A stretch of DNA of 48,755 nucleotides from Planctomycetota bacterium (GCA_026692885.1 JAPLNJ010000962.1:1-48755), one strand, 5' to 3'. Counted from the stretch's first letter, positions 23,942-33,070 are shown. The notes: a model not told the origin generated them from the letters alone. Made by a program: numbers and translations.

Positions 23942-25849
23942 CTATCCGTTCAATTCGGCCGCTTCTTCCCAGTGCTCGTAGAGTAGTGCCGACGTAGCCT
24001 GTTGCTCCTGCAGCTCGGCCATCACCCGCTTGACACGCTCGCCGTCGCGGAGCACGTCCGGTGACGATAGGGCGGCGTGCAGTTCTTCAATGCGCGCTTC
24101 CCGGGAGTGGATCTCGGCTTCGATGTTCGCGGCTTTGCGGTAGGGGAATTTGCGTTTGCGGCGAAGTGCTTTCGGCTCGCGCGAGGATTTCTTTGCCTCG
24201 GCTTCCGAGGCTGACGGATGATTTGCTGCCGAACCAGCCCCCCCCGTCAGCCCCTGCCTGACCAAGAAACGGTACGCGTCGTAGTTTCCCTCCACGACGC
24301 AGAACCGGCCGGGTTCGACCACCAGCAGATGATCGGCGACTTGGTTGACAAAGTAACGGTCGTGACTTACGAACAGCACCGATCCGTCGAACTGCCGCAA
24401 GGCCCTCTCCAACGCCGCGCGAGCCCACAGGTCCAAATGATTCGTCGGCTCGTCCAAGATCAGGAGATTCGCATCCAGAGCGGCTATCATCGCCAGGGCC
24501 GTCCGGCTCCGCTCGCCGCCGCTCAGGCTGCGCACGGTCTGGAATGCGAGGTCTCCTGTGATGCCAAACCGAGCGAGCAGGTCGCGGCGTTGTTGTTCCA
24601 CGAAGTCCTTGTGCGCCGGACGAATGGCGTCCAGCACGGGACTGTCGCCATCCAGACAGGTGAGCAACTGATCGCAGTAACCAATCTTCACGCCGGCACC
24701 TACGACCATGCGTCCCGCGTCGGGTGGCACGATCCCCAACAGACATTTCAGCAGCGTCGTCTTGCCTGAACCGTTCGGGCCCAAGATGCCCCACTTTTCG
24801 CCGCGCAGCAGGTCAAAAGTCAGATCCTGAATCAACGGCCGATCAAACGCTTTTGACAAGTGCTCGACGCGCAGCACAAGATCACCGGTCCGTGAAGCCT
24901 CCGGAAAACCCATTGACGGGGCCACGATTTCTCGCGGCCGGTCGACGCGTTCGAGACGTTCCAATTTCTTGCGGCGGTCCTCGGCCTGGGCGTGCTTCGT
25001 GCCGTAATGATGCCGCCGAACGAAATCCTCCAGCTTGGAAATCTCGGTCTGCTGCTTCTCGTAGGTGCGGCGCTGCACCTCCAGCCGCTCTGCCTTCTGA
25101 CGCTGGTATGCGGAGAAATTGCCGGTATAGGCATCCACCGTGCCGTGGAGCAACTCCAGGGTGCGATCGGTGACTTTGTCCAGGAAGTAACGGTCGTGGC
25201 TGACCAGGATGATGGCTTGGCCGGATTCCAGCAGGAAATCCTCCAGCCACTCGGTGGCCTCCAGATCCAGGTGGTTTGACGGTTCGTCCAGGATGAGCAG
25301 ATCGGGCTCCTCCAGGAGCAACTTGGCCAACACCAGTCGATTCTGCTGCCCACCACTGAGTTGCGAGACCGGTTGCTGCAAGGTCTCCGACGAGAAGCCG
25401 AGCCCCATCAGCACGCGTTCGATCTTGTGATCCAGATTGTAGGCGTCCCGGTGTTGCAGTTCGTGCTGCAGGTGGTCAAAACGGCGCGCCAACCGCTGCC
25501 GCGTCTGCTCGTCGTCAGCTTCGCTCAGCTCGGCTGCAATTCGTTCTGCTTCGTGGGACAGCAAGATCAAGTCGCCCAGCGCGTCACGGCCTTCATCCCA
25601 CACGGTTCGGCCCGGCGCGAATTCGGGGTGCTGTTCCAGGAACCCGATCCGGGCCGAGGCCGCCATCTGCACGATTCCGCTGTCAGGCTCTTCCCGTCCG
25701 GCGAGGATTTTCAATAAAGTGGTCTTACCCACGCCGTTCGGACCTACCAAGGACACGCGGTCGCCGTCCCGGATATCGAACGTCACTCCGTCCAAGACCG
25801 GTTCTGGCCCGTAGTGTTTGGTGATCGCGTTGGCCGTCAGCAGTACCAT
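23942..25849 (-). CDS. ABC-F family ATPase, 635 aa
   Basis: Two ABC ATPase domains and no membrane segment: Walker A GPNGVGKT (36-43) and GPNGSGKT (356-363), signatures LSGGQQNR (163-170) and LSGGERSR (441-448), Walker B LLILDEPSNHLDL and LLILDEPTNHLDL. The linker (about 245-305) is the long charged P-site tRNA-interaction motif type helix (QKAERLEVQRRTYEKQQ). The C-terminal 90 residues form a basic then coiled-coil region (KALRRKRKFPYRK, IEAEIHSREARIEELHAAL), as in the Uup subgroup. Such proteins act on ribosomes. Which ABC-F subfamily cannot be fixed by eye. Confidence 0.93.
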   Translation of the reverse strand: MVLLTANAITKHYGPEPVLDGVTFDIRDGDRVSLVGPNGVGKTTLLKILAGREEPDSGIVQMAASARIGFLEQHPEFAPGRTVWDEGRDALGDLILLSHEAERIAAELSEADDEQTRQRLARRFDHLQHELQHRDAYNLDHKIERVLMGLGFSSETLQQPVSQLSGGQQNRLVLAKLLLEEPDLLILDEPSNHLDLEATEWLEDFLLESGQAIILVSHDRYFLDKVTDRTLELLHGTVDAYTGNFSAYQRQKAERLEVQRRTYEKQQTEISKLEDFVRRHHYGTKHAQAEDRRKKLERLERVDRPREIVAPSMGFPEASRTGDLVLRVEHLSKAFDRPLIQDLTFDLLRGEKWGILGPNGSGKTTLLKCLLGIVPPDAGRMVVGAGVKIGYCDQLLTCLDGDSPVLDAIRPAHKDFVEQQRRDLLARFGITGDLAFQTVRSLSGGERSRTALAMIAALDANLLILDEPTNHLDLWARAALERALRQFDGSVLFVSHDRYFVNQVADHLLVVEPGRFCVVEGNYDAYRFLVRQGLTGGAGSAANHPSASEAEAKKSSREPKALRRKRKFPYRKAANIEAEIHSREARIEELHAALSSPDVLRDGERVKRVMAELQEQQATSALLYEHWEEAAELNG

Positions 25850-25981
25850 GAGTCGTCAGCCTGTTGAGTTTGTTCGTCTTCGAGTCGGCGATTGTAACAC
25901 CAGCGATTTCCGTCAGGGAGGGCCTGACCTATCTCTCGGCGCCCACTCCCGAAGTCAAGCCCCGCGCTTTATCATACACGC

Positions 25982-26557
25982 ATGCTCAACCTCGCATCTC
26001 CTTCGCCGGAACGCTGGCTCCGCCAGATCGACGGCCATTTAGATGAAATTCTGATCGATCACGCGCACTGCGAGCGGAAAGCTGCCGCGTGCGCGATGAA
26101 CCTGATGGGCTCGTGCTGCGAGAACCTCGATCTCTGTCGCGAGATGACGCAGATCGTCCAGGATGAGTTGGAGCACTTTCACTTGGTGATTGGTTTGTTG
26201 CAGGGCCGCAACATCCGGTTCCGGCGGCTGCCGCCAGGCGAGTACGGAAAACGACTGAACGGACTGATTCGCAAGCAGGAGCCGCAACGAGCGGTGGATC
26301 GGCTGCTGATCGCCAGCTTGATCGAAGCCCGCTCATGCGAACGTTTTGATTTGCTCCGGGAGCACGTGCAAGATCGAGAATTGGCCGACTTCTACGGCAG
26401 CCTATTCGAGTCCGAGGCTCGCCATCACACCACCTATGTGCGGCTGGCGAAGGACTTTGCGGACGACGACCAGGTGCGCGAGCGGTTGCGGGTGTTGGCC
26501 GCCGAGGAAGCGCAGATCATCGCTGACGGGGATGACAAGCCGCGGATGCACAGCTGA
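25982..26557 (+). CDS. miaE: tRNA-(2-methylthio-N6-isopentenyl-A37) hydroxylase, 191 aa
   Basis: A ferritin-like diiron protein. The iron ligand motifs are visible in order: DHAHCERKAA, then VQDELEHFHLV (ExxH), LIEARSCERF and ESEARHHTTYV (ExxH). MiaE hydroxylates the isopentenyl group of ms2i6A37 in tRNA. Length fits the family. The start at 25982 gives the usual helical N-terminus (RWLRQIDGHLDEILIDH). It diverges from the ABC-F gene, and a GTAGG-type repeat begins 28 bases after its stop. Confidence 0.9.
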   Translation: MLNLASPSPERWLRQIDGHLDEILIDHAHCERKAAACAMNLMGSCCENLDLCREMTQIVQDELEHFHLVIGLLQGRNIRFRRLPPGEYGKRLNGLIRKQEPQRAVDRLLIASLIEARSCERFDLLREHVQDRELADFYGSLFESEARHHTTYVRLAKDFADDDQVRERLRVLAAEEAQIIADGDDKPRMHS

Positions 26558-26584
26558 GGAAGTTCGTAAAAAAAGGGAGTACCC

Positions 26585-26633
26585 GTAGGACGGATTGGTA
26601 ATCCGTCTGGGGCGGATTACCAGTCCGTCCTAC
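26585..26633. repeat. GTAGG...CCTAC element, variant core
   Basis: GTAGGACGGATTGGTAATCC opens the unit and its inverted match closes it at 26633. The core CGGATTggtAATCCG is itself a short hairpin. Same plan as the elements at 20697, 20794, 21492 and 26718 but with a different core sequence. Confidence 0.85.
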
Positions 26634-26672
26634 CTTTTGTTGTCGCCGATCTTCTTCCTGTTCCTGCGGGCC

Positions 26673-27110
26673 GAGGCTGTGAAAGAATCGAATCATCCGA
26701 CGCTGTTTGCACAGGGTGTAGGGTGGGCTGTGCCCACCAGGTACAAGCAGTTGTGGTGGGCACAGCCCACCCTACTTGGACATCGCCACTTTGTGTTACA
26801 GATGAGGCGTAAGGGACTGCGGGGAATCGAGTTAGGCCCCCGCCGAGCTTGCCTCGGCGGAGCCAGTGATTTTGCACTACGCCCACGGCTCCACAGAAGG
26901 CCATCCCCTGTTTTCCCTGCCTCCGCCCCTGCCGCGAAGCGGCGGGGGCGGAGGCAGGGAAAACGGATTTTTTTCTGAGCTCGGCGTAGTGCAAAATCAT
27001 CGCTCCACCGAGGCCAGCTCGGCGGGGGCGGAAGCCCTTGTCCAACATCGTGTACCATCGTTCCGTCGAAGCGAAGTGGCGCTGTTCAACTACGATTCTT
27101 TCACAGCCTC
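26673..27110. repeat. 438-bp composite element with perfect 18-bp terminal inverted repeats
   Basis: GAGGCTGTGAAAGAATCG (26673-26690) is repeated in exact inverted form at 27093-27110. Inside lie a GTAGG element (26718-26775) and the large palindromic element 26835-27030. No open frame inside encodes a transposase, so it is non-autonomous or assembled by nested insertions. It occupies the gap before the DegT-family gene. Confidence 0.85.
26835..27030. repeat. About 195-bp palindromic element, second copy of the 14708 type
   Basis: The outer arms (about 26835-26863 and 27002-27030) are inverted repeats with two mismatches. Inner arms GATTTTGCACTACG (26868-26881) and its inverted match (26985-26998) are exact. 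The centre (26910-26964) is a 26-base-arm hairpin with a GAA loop and one mismatch. The architecture equals that at 14708-14897, whose inner flank also carries TTTTG...CACTACG. Confidence 0.85.
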
Positions 27111-27158
27111 GCCGCCTGCGGCTCGTGAGCAGGACAGCAAACAAAGGATGCGTGCCAC

Positions 27159-28307
27159 GTGACAACTCCGGCCGCCGAAAAGCTTGCGTTGCATGGCGGA
27201 CCACCGGTGATCCCCGCGGGACCGCCGTGTTGGCCGCTGGCCGACGAAGCCGTGCGAGCCGCTCTCGAGGCAGCCTATGCCGACGGCAGTTGGGGGCGAT
27301 ACCACGGTCCGCACGTCGAGCGGCTGGAGACCACACTCAAGACGCTGCACCAAGTCGCGCACAGCATCTGTTGTTCGTCCGGCACAGTCGCGGTCGAACT
27401 ATCGCTACGAGGGTTGAAGGTCACTACCGGCGATGAAGTGATCCTGGCCGCTTACGATTTCGCCGGCAATTTCCGCTGTATCGAGACTGTCGGGGCGACC
27501 CCCGTATTGATCGACATCGATCCGAAAACGTGGTGCCTGGATGTCGACCAACTCGAGGCTGCCCTCAGCCCGCGGGTCAAAGCCGTAATCGTTTCCCATC
27601 TGCACGGTGGCTTGGCACGGATGCCGGACATCTGCCAATGGGCTGCGGACCACGGCGTCGCGATTGTGGAGGATGCCTGCCAGGCACCGGGCGCGATAGT
27701 CTGTGGGAAACCGGCCGGGTCGTGGGGTGACGTCGGCGTGTTGAGCTTCGGTGGAAGCAAGCTGCTGACAGCGGGACGCGGCGGGGCAGTCCTGTCCCAG
27801 CGAGCCGACGTACACCAACGGATCAAGATTTACGGCGAGCGCGGCAACCAGGCGTACCCCTTGAGCGAACTGCAGGCCGCCGTGTTGGCTCCGCAACTCG
27901 AAAAACTCGCGGAACGGAATCGTTGTCGTCGCGAGAATGTCGCACGGCTCCTGGAACACTGCCGCGACGTCGACGGGTTGCGCCCGCTGCAGCTAAGCCT
28001 GGAACTCGGGGAAGCCAGTTTCTACAAGGTCCCCTGGCTCTATGAACCGCAGCAAGTCGCCGGCCATCCGCGTGACGAATTCATAGCGGCGATGCGTGCG
28101 GAAGGCGTCGCCCTGGACGCCGGCTTCCGGGGCTTCACGCAACGGACGAAGCGCCGCTGCCGAGCCGTGGGTACACTCGCACACAGCCGGCTTGCCGGGG
28201 AAGCCACGGTCCTGCTGCACCATCCCGTCCTGTTGGAACCGCCGCCGGTCATGGCGCAAATCGCCGCCGCAATGCGCAAGGTCCTCAGGCACTTCCGCCA
28301 AGCCTGA
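27159..28307 (+). CDS. DegT/DnrJ/EryC1/StrS-family aminotransferase, 382 aa
   Basis: A PLP-dependent fold type I enzyme. It shows SSGTVAVELSLRGL, GDEVILAAYDF, PVLIDIDPKTWCLDVDQL, VIVSHLHGG, IVEDACQAPGA and SFGGSKLLTAGRGG, whose Lys is the expected PLP-binding residue. These enzymes usually aminate keto-sugars for glycans. The GTG start at 27159 follows AAAGGATG. No other sugar-nucleotide genes are nearby, so the substrate is open. The stop is followed at once by half of a GTAGG-type repeat. Confidence 0.88.
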   Translation: MTTPAAEKLALHGGPPVIPAGPPCWPLADEAVRAALEAAYADGSWGRYHGPHVERLETTLKTLHQVAHSICCSSGTVAVELSLRGLKVTTGDEVILAAYDFAGNFRCIETVGATPVLIDIDPKTWCLDVDQLEAALSPRVKAVIVSHLHGGLARMPDICQWAADHGVAIVEDACQAPGAIVCGKPAGSWGDVGVLSFGGSKLLTAGRGGAVLSQRADVHQRIKIYGERGNQAYPLSELQAAVLAPQLEKLAERNRCRRENVARLLEHCRDVDGLRPLQLSLELGEASFYKVPWLYEPQQVAGHPRDEFIAAMRAEGVALDAGFRGFTQRTKRRCRAVGTLAHSRLAGEATVLLHHPVLLEPPPVMAQIAAAMRKVLRHFRQA

Positions 28308-28703
28308 TAGGCTGTGAAAAAATCGTAGGGTGGGCTGTGCCCACCACAACTAATTGCGCCTAGTGCGTCGTCAAGGCTTAAGCTTGGGGTGACCGATGCG
28401 GTGGCGTAAGCTTTCAGCTTGCGTTTGACGCGATGCATCGAAAGGCAAGCCTTGATCAGAACGTTGCGCAAAACGCTAGCAGCAGGAGATTAGGGTGGCT
28501 GGGGCAGAGTGCAGCGATGCCCCAGAAACCGGGTACTGGGGCTTCGCTTAGGCTCAGTCGCCAGCCACCCGGGCCGCTGCTGGCACTGACAACAGTGCGC
28601 AACGTTATGATCAAGGTCCGAAAGGCAAGCAGGATGCTTACCCCACTTGCGGGATCAAATCAATTGGTCTTCTTGACCTGCACAACTGGAACTCTTCGCG
28701 GTC
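28308..28703. other. 396-base repeat-filled intergenic region
   Basis: Between the convergent aminotransferase and kinase genes. It contains GGCTGTGAAAAAATCG plus a half GTAGG element (28310-28350), a CGTCAA...TTGACG dyad near 28369-28430, and the 167-bp inverted repeat 28450-28616. No gene. Confidence 0.6.
28450..28616. repeat. 167-bp imperfect inverted repeat (MITE-like)
   Basis: The ends, beginning CCTTGATCAGAACGTTGCGC on the left, match in inverted form with one mismatch over 21 bases. A second pair (GGGTGGCTGG at about 28493 and its inverse at 28560) lies inside. A 17-base identity to the right end, CCTTGATCATAACGTTG, occurs at 48737-48753. Confidence 0.8.
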
Positions 28704-31700
28704 TCAAGGCGCCCCGTTGTCCAACGCTGCTGCCAAGTGGGCCTCAAGGACCGAGAAGTCGAGCTTGGCGTACGTGATCAGGTTGTTCTTCTTGCCAGTG
28801 AGCAAGAACGCCTGCCCGGGATTGGCAGCGAGATTGGCAGCGATTTGCTGATTGAGGTTTTGGACCGCCTTCCGCACATCCTCGTAGCCACGGCGGAACG
28901 GGTCCATGGCTTCTTCTTTTCCGTACCGGGCGACGGCTTGGGTCAACGGCTGCAGGTCCTGGGGGGCGGCCCGTTCTACCGCAAACACGGCAAATGCGCT
29001 CGATTGGCCGGCAAATTCGAACAGGTGCGACGCGTAGGCGTCCGGTTCACTCGGAAGGTGCGCCACAGCCCGGGCGAGGCACAAGATACTCGGCTGACAA
29101 TCTTGTTTGTCTTTCTTGGCTTGGCGCAGGAGCAACCAGGCCAAGATGTGGTTGGTGGCCGCCGACTCCGGGTAGTCCTCGACCAACTCGCGGAGTTCTT
29201 TCAGGGCCTGCGTGGGATTGGGGCGAGGATCCTTCAGCCGGCACAGTGCCAACATCAGACGTGCGTCCGGCTGCTTAGGCGTCAAGACCACGGCCTCTTC
29301 ATAGGCCGAGGAGAAAGAGGTGTCCAACCGGCCTCTTCTCAGGAGCACGAGTAACCGCTGCAACGACTCTTTCGCCTCCGGCGAGATACGTTCCAAGGAC
29401 GGTACGAACAGCACGGGCGTTTGTTCTTGCCCACTTCCCACAGCCAGAGTGGCCATGCGGTTCGTCACCGAGCGAAACAGTTCGTGTCGCCACAAGCGTC
29501 GGTTGCGATCCAAGTCAGCCTTGCCGCGCAAGGCTTCCGCCAGACAAGCGGCGAAGAGGCCGTGCTGGCCGTCGGGCGTGGTCAGATCTTGCTGTTGGTC
29601 ATCGCAACTGGCCAGGACGAAGGTGAGGGACTGCTTGCCGTTGGTGCTCCCCGACTGCGGAGCGCTCTCGCCCGGCGCCGGCTGCCACTTGCGGAAGCGA
29701 GTCGCCGCACCACCACTCGCCTTCAGCACACCGACAATCTGCGCCGAGGACGATCGCACCGAGCTGCCTGGCCCTGCCCCGCCCTGGCAGGCGTCAAACA
29801 GCAGGAGCTTCTCCGTGGCAGCACAGTCGTCAAGTTGCGTGAGCAGCCACGGCAGCGCCAGGCCCGTCTCGGCATGCCGGTCCAGGTCGAATTCCTTGGG
29901 CGCCAAGTAGGGCACCCGATCCTGGCCTACGTAGGCCTGCCCCAGGTAGTAGACGAGCAGTTGACTGTTGTCGGGAATTCGCTGGAGAAAACCGGGAATC
30001 TCCTGCTCCAGCGTGCGGCGGGTCCCCTCGGTTAAGGACAACAAGTGGTCCTCCGCCACACGGTAGTAGTCGACCAACGTCTCGCGAATCAACTGGGTAT
30101 CGTTGCCGGCCGTGGACACCTGGGACAGCCGATGATCGTCATATTCCTGATAGGCAATGATCAGGGCCCAGGGACGCGGATCCGCTTGGGGCACCACGAG
30201 CACGTGCCTCGCGATGCCAGGGCTGGCGTCCTGAGTCATCGTGACCGTGTCTCCGACCCGCAGATACCGGTAAGGCAGCGTGGCGCCTTGGGCGTGCCGC
30301 TTGATCTCGCACTGGGCTGACAACACATATTGTTTGGGGGACTCACCCGCGCGAACCACAGCCAACTGCCGGTCATCAGGACCAAGGCTGTGGATCGTAC
30401 CCGTGAAGGTCAGCTCGCGTTGCGCAGCAATGCGATGCACTTGGCTGTCGTAGCGGATCGCGACTTGATCCCCTTTCCGCAGGTCGTCCAGAGTGAGCTT
30501 CCGGCCGTCTTGATCCTCGGCACCGTTGAGGGTGACCACGCAGTCTTGGGCGACGGCCAGTGTCGTGGGGGAGGACGGGGCTGTTCCCAGACGCAACGTG
30601 ATTTGAGACGGTGACTTGAAGGTCTCGACGAGGCCTTTGGTTTCGATCAGCCGCCAAGCCTGGATGGACCGGGCTTCCAGGTCGCCTTGACCGGCCACGT
30701 AGCGGAGTTCAATCCGATCGCCGGGCTGGAGATCTGCGAGCGCGAAGGGCCGGGCAGCCAACGTTTCCTGTCCGTTGAAGCGGATGGATACCGCGGACGA
30801 CACGAAGGCCTGGAGCGGTTCACCGGGAGTTCCTGCGCGCGGCACAGTCACCGTGAGCTGGGTCGCTGCGACGTGCGCGATGACGCCCAGGGCCGAGGCT
30901 TCCGGCGGCGTTTCCCGCGTGAACTTGAACTGCCAGAAGACTTGGCCGCCGGTCTGTACCGGGCGTACGTCACTCTTATCCCCCTCCCGTAATTGCGAAA
31001 AATCCCGCAGTTCGGTGCCGTTCAAAGAGACTTCGTCCACCTGCGGAGTGAAGCTGATCACCTTGCGCTCGCCCGTGGTAAGCCGCAGTTCGAACCGATG
31101 CCCGGCCGTATCGACGTGAACCAAATTCCCACAGATGGGATCCTTGTTGCTGACCGGGACCGGTGGACTTTCCTTGGGGCCGGACGGCAGGACCAACAGC
31201 AACGTGCTGAACACCAGACTGACCGCAGCGGCGGCGAAGGTGAGGCGGCGTTTGCGGCGGGCGTGTTGCGTCCGGGCCGCGGCGTCGGCGGCGGCTTTGT
31301 CTTGTTCGGCAGCGATTGGCTGCTTCTCACCCGAGGCATTTTTCCGCAGGTCATCAACCACCTCTTGGGCCGTGTGATAACGCTTGGCGAGGTCCTTCTC
31401 ACAGAGCTTCTCTACGATGCGGGCCAAGTCTTCCGGAACGCCTGTCAGGACGCGGCTGATGGGCGGCAAGCGACGGTCCGGAGCCGAGTGCCACATGATC
31501 CAGGCGATCTGGCGGTCGCGCCCGTACATATTCAGGCCGGGAAACAGGGCTTCGAAGTTTTTGCCACACATCAACTCATAGGCCGAGAACCCCAGCGAAT
31601 ACAGATCGCTGTGCGGCCCCACGTCCCCCAGCTGGGCGGAGACCACCTCGGGCGCCATGTATTTGGTGGTGCCCTTGACGACGCTGCCGCTGTCGCCGGC

Positions 31701-32156
31701 CAGCCGGCGCGCAATGCCAAAGTCGCCGAGTTTGAAGCGGCGATTTTTGTCCACCAGCATGTTGCTGGGCTTCACGTCGCCATGCACGATGCCGTTGTCC
31801 TCAAGGAATTGCAGGGCCGTGGCCATCGAGAGCAGTAGGAGCCGCAGGTCGCCCAGATCGATGCCGTGACCGCGCAGCACGTGTGGGACGGTGCCCAACA
31901 TAAGTTCCAGAATCAGCCAGCCCCGCTCGCGCACGATGTCGTAGATCGTCATGATCCGGGGATGTTCGAGGTTGGCCAGGAGCTGCGCTTCCTGCCAGTA
32001 GCGTTTCAGTTGCAGGGGCTCGTCCAGGTACTGCGCGTGGATTTGCTTGATGGCGATCTCGCGATCCAATTCCTGGTCGCGGCCGCGAAAGACTGTGGCG
32101 TAGTCCCCCTTGGCGATCGTTTCGCCAAGGGCATAACGAGGGTGCTCTGGCAGCAT
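28704..32156 (-). CDS. Ser/Thr protein kinase with membrane helix, beta repeats and caspase-like domain, 1150 aa
   Basis: Residues 8-275 are a Hanks-type kinase: degenerate Gly loop (IAKGDYATVFRG), Lys 37 in IAIKQI, HGDVKPSN (catalytic Asp about 127), DFG (145) and APE (about 169). A basic stretch then a transmembrane helix lie at about 300-325. Residues 375-645 hold four repeats ending in a GD-V-I-R-Y pattern (for example LDDLRKGDQVAIRY), like small beta-barrel DUF5666-type units. Residues 660-915 form a caspase-like domain with Cys 790 in FDACQGG, but the usual YYxGHG His is replaced (YYLGQAY). The tail is helical, TPR-like. It is the last gene of the Tad operon. ATG at 32156 has GGAG upstream. 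Confidence 0.9.
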   Translation of the reverse strand: MLPEHPRYALGETIAKGDYATVFRGRDQELDREIAIKQIHAQYLDEPLQLKRYWQEAQLLANLEHPRIMTIYDIVRERGWLILELMLGTVPHVLRGHGIDLGDLRLLLLSMATALQFLEDNGIVHGDVKPSNMLVDKNRRFKLGDFGIARRLAGDSGSVVKGTTKYMAPEVVSAQLGDVGPHSDLYSLGFSAYELMCGKNFEALFPGLNMYGRDRQIAWIMWHSAPDRRLPPISRVLTGVPEDLARIVEKLCEKDLAKRYHTAQEVVDDLRKNASGEKQPIAAEQDKAAADAAARTQHARRKRRLTFAAAAVSLVFSTLLLVLPSGPKESPPVPVSNKDPICGNLVHVDTAGHRFELRLTTGERKVISFTPQVDEVSLNGTELRDFSQLREGDKSDVRPVQTGGQVFWQFKFTRETPPEASALGVIAHVAATQLTVTVPRAGTPGEPLQAFVSSAVSIRFNGQETLAARPFALADLQPGDRIELRYVAGQGDLEARSIQAWRLIETKGLVETFKSPSQITLRLGTAPSSPTTLAVAQDCVVTLNGAEDQDGRKLTLDDLRKGDQVAIRYDSQVHRIAAQRELTFTGTIHSLGPDDRQLAVVRAGESPKQYVLSAQCEIKRHAQGATLPYRYLRVGDTVTMTQDASPGIARHVLVVPQADPRPWALIIAYQEYDDHRLSQVSTAGNDTQLIRETLVDYYRVAEDHLLSLTEGTRRTLEQEIPGFLQRIPDNSQLLVYYLGQAYVGQDRVPYLAPKEFDLDRHAETGLALPWLLTQLDDCAATEKLLLFDACQGGAGPGSSVRSSSAQIVGVLKASGGAATRFRKWQPAPGESAPQSGSTNGKQSLTFVLASCDDQQQDLTTPDGQHGLFAACLAEALRGKADLDRNRRLWRHELFRSVTNRMATLAVGSGQEQTPVLFVPSLERISPEAKESLQRLLVLLRRGRLDTSFSSAYEEAVVLTPKQPDARLMLALCRLKDPRPNPTQALKELRELVEDYPESAATNHILAWLLLRQAKKDKQDCQPSILCLARAVAHLPSEPDAYASHLFEFAGQSSAFAVFAVERAAPQDLQPLTQAVARYGKEEAMDPFRRGYEDVRKAVQNLNQQIAANLAANPGQAFLLTGKKNNLITYAKLDFSVLEAHLAAALDNGAP

Positions 32157-32176
32157 CAATCCCGGCTCCTTGAACG

Positions 32177-33058
32177 TCAGTCGCGGCTCAAGTCATCGCC
32201 CAACAACGTCGAGAGTTGCTGTTCGAGGTCTCGGTCGCTGGGCTCTCTCGGGTCCTGGGCCTCGCGCAGGCCGGTCAGGCCGGCATGACTCCGCGCCGTG
32301 GTCTCGACTCGCAATATGTCCAACACGTCATGGTACAGGCGGGATTCCTTTTTGTAGTCCTCGTTGTTGGCGGCCTGCAGGGCCTCCCGCAATTTCTTCT
32401 GGTACGGTTTGATGGTCGGTGGCTGTCCCAGATAGTGCAGCGCGATTCGGTCCCGAGCACGCTGTTTGGCCGCGCTGTTGGAAATCGTGTTTTCCAACTC
32501 CATAAACAGCATGACGACGGACAGCGTGACACTCAAGCACAAGACCCCGACCAGCACGAACAGATTCGACGACTGGGCGGGCGCGTCGACGACGGGCTGC
32601 GAGTGACCATCCAACAAGATCAGTCGGGGCAACTGCCCATCGGCCCCCAGGGGGATGCGCGTGTCAACCGCTTCGGCCGTGATGAATTTGGCTGTCTGCG
32701 CCCGCCGATCGACGGGTGGTGTCCTGCGTTTGATTTTGGGCGAGGCCGCCGTCGGGCCTCGCCGCACGGCACCCAATGAATCGTTCGGGGCCTCCGACCG
32801 TGAGGGCATGACGGGTGGCGCCTGGATCGGCGGGGGCGGCACTTCAGCCAGCACCAGGATGGACGAGAACGACGCGTGGGGCGTCTCTTCCACCAACTCG
32901 TCGTCCTGCGAAGGGGGCATGGCACGGGCCTCGCTGCCGACGGCAGAGGACATGCGGAAACTGTCGTTGCACCACGGACACACGACGTGCTTGCCCAGCA
33001 GGTCGTCTCGCGACTTCAGCTCCTTCCCGCAGTTCGGACAGGTCACCCTGACAGGCAT
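32177..33058 (-). CDS. Zinc-ribbon membrane protein of the Tad locus, 293 aa
   Basis: The N-terminus carries a zinc ribbon (VTCPNCGKELKSR, KHVVCPWCNDSFRM) with four Cys. A long Pro-rich, probably disordered region follows (about 50-165), then a single transmembrane helix (LFVLVGVLCLSVTLSVVMLFM, about 165-187) and a C-terminal helical part with TPR-like character (YQKKLREALQAANNEDYKKE). It lies between tadC and the kinase gene with short gaps on both sides (12 and 20 bases), so all three are probably cotranscribed. Function unknown; it could be a phosphorylation target or an adaptor for the kinase. Confidence 0.82.
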   Translation of the reverse strand: MPVRVTCPNCGKELKSRDDLLGKHVVCPWCNDSFRMSSAVGSEARAMPPSQDDELVEETPHASFSSILVLAEVPPPPIQAPPVMPSRSEAPNDSLGAVRRGPTAASPKIKRRTPPVDRRAQTAKFITAEAVDTRIPLGADGQLPRLILLDGHSQPVVDAPAQSSNLFVLVGVLCLSVTLSVVMLFMELENTISNSAAKQRARDRIALHYLGQPPTIKPYQKKLREALQAANNEDYKKESRLYHDVLDILRVETTARSHAGLTGLREAQDPREPSDRDLEQQLSTLLGDDLSRD

Positions 33059-33070
33059 ACGCCCCTCGGT

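Noticed and set aside
14708..27030. CRISPR array
   Set aside because: The repeats are palindromic units at scattered places, not direct repeats with regular unique spacers.
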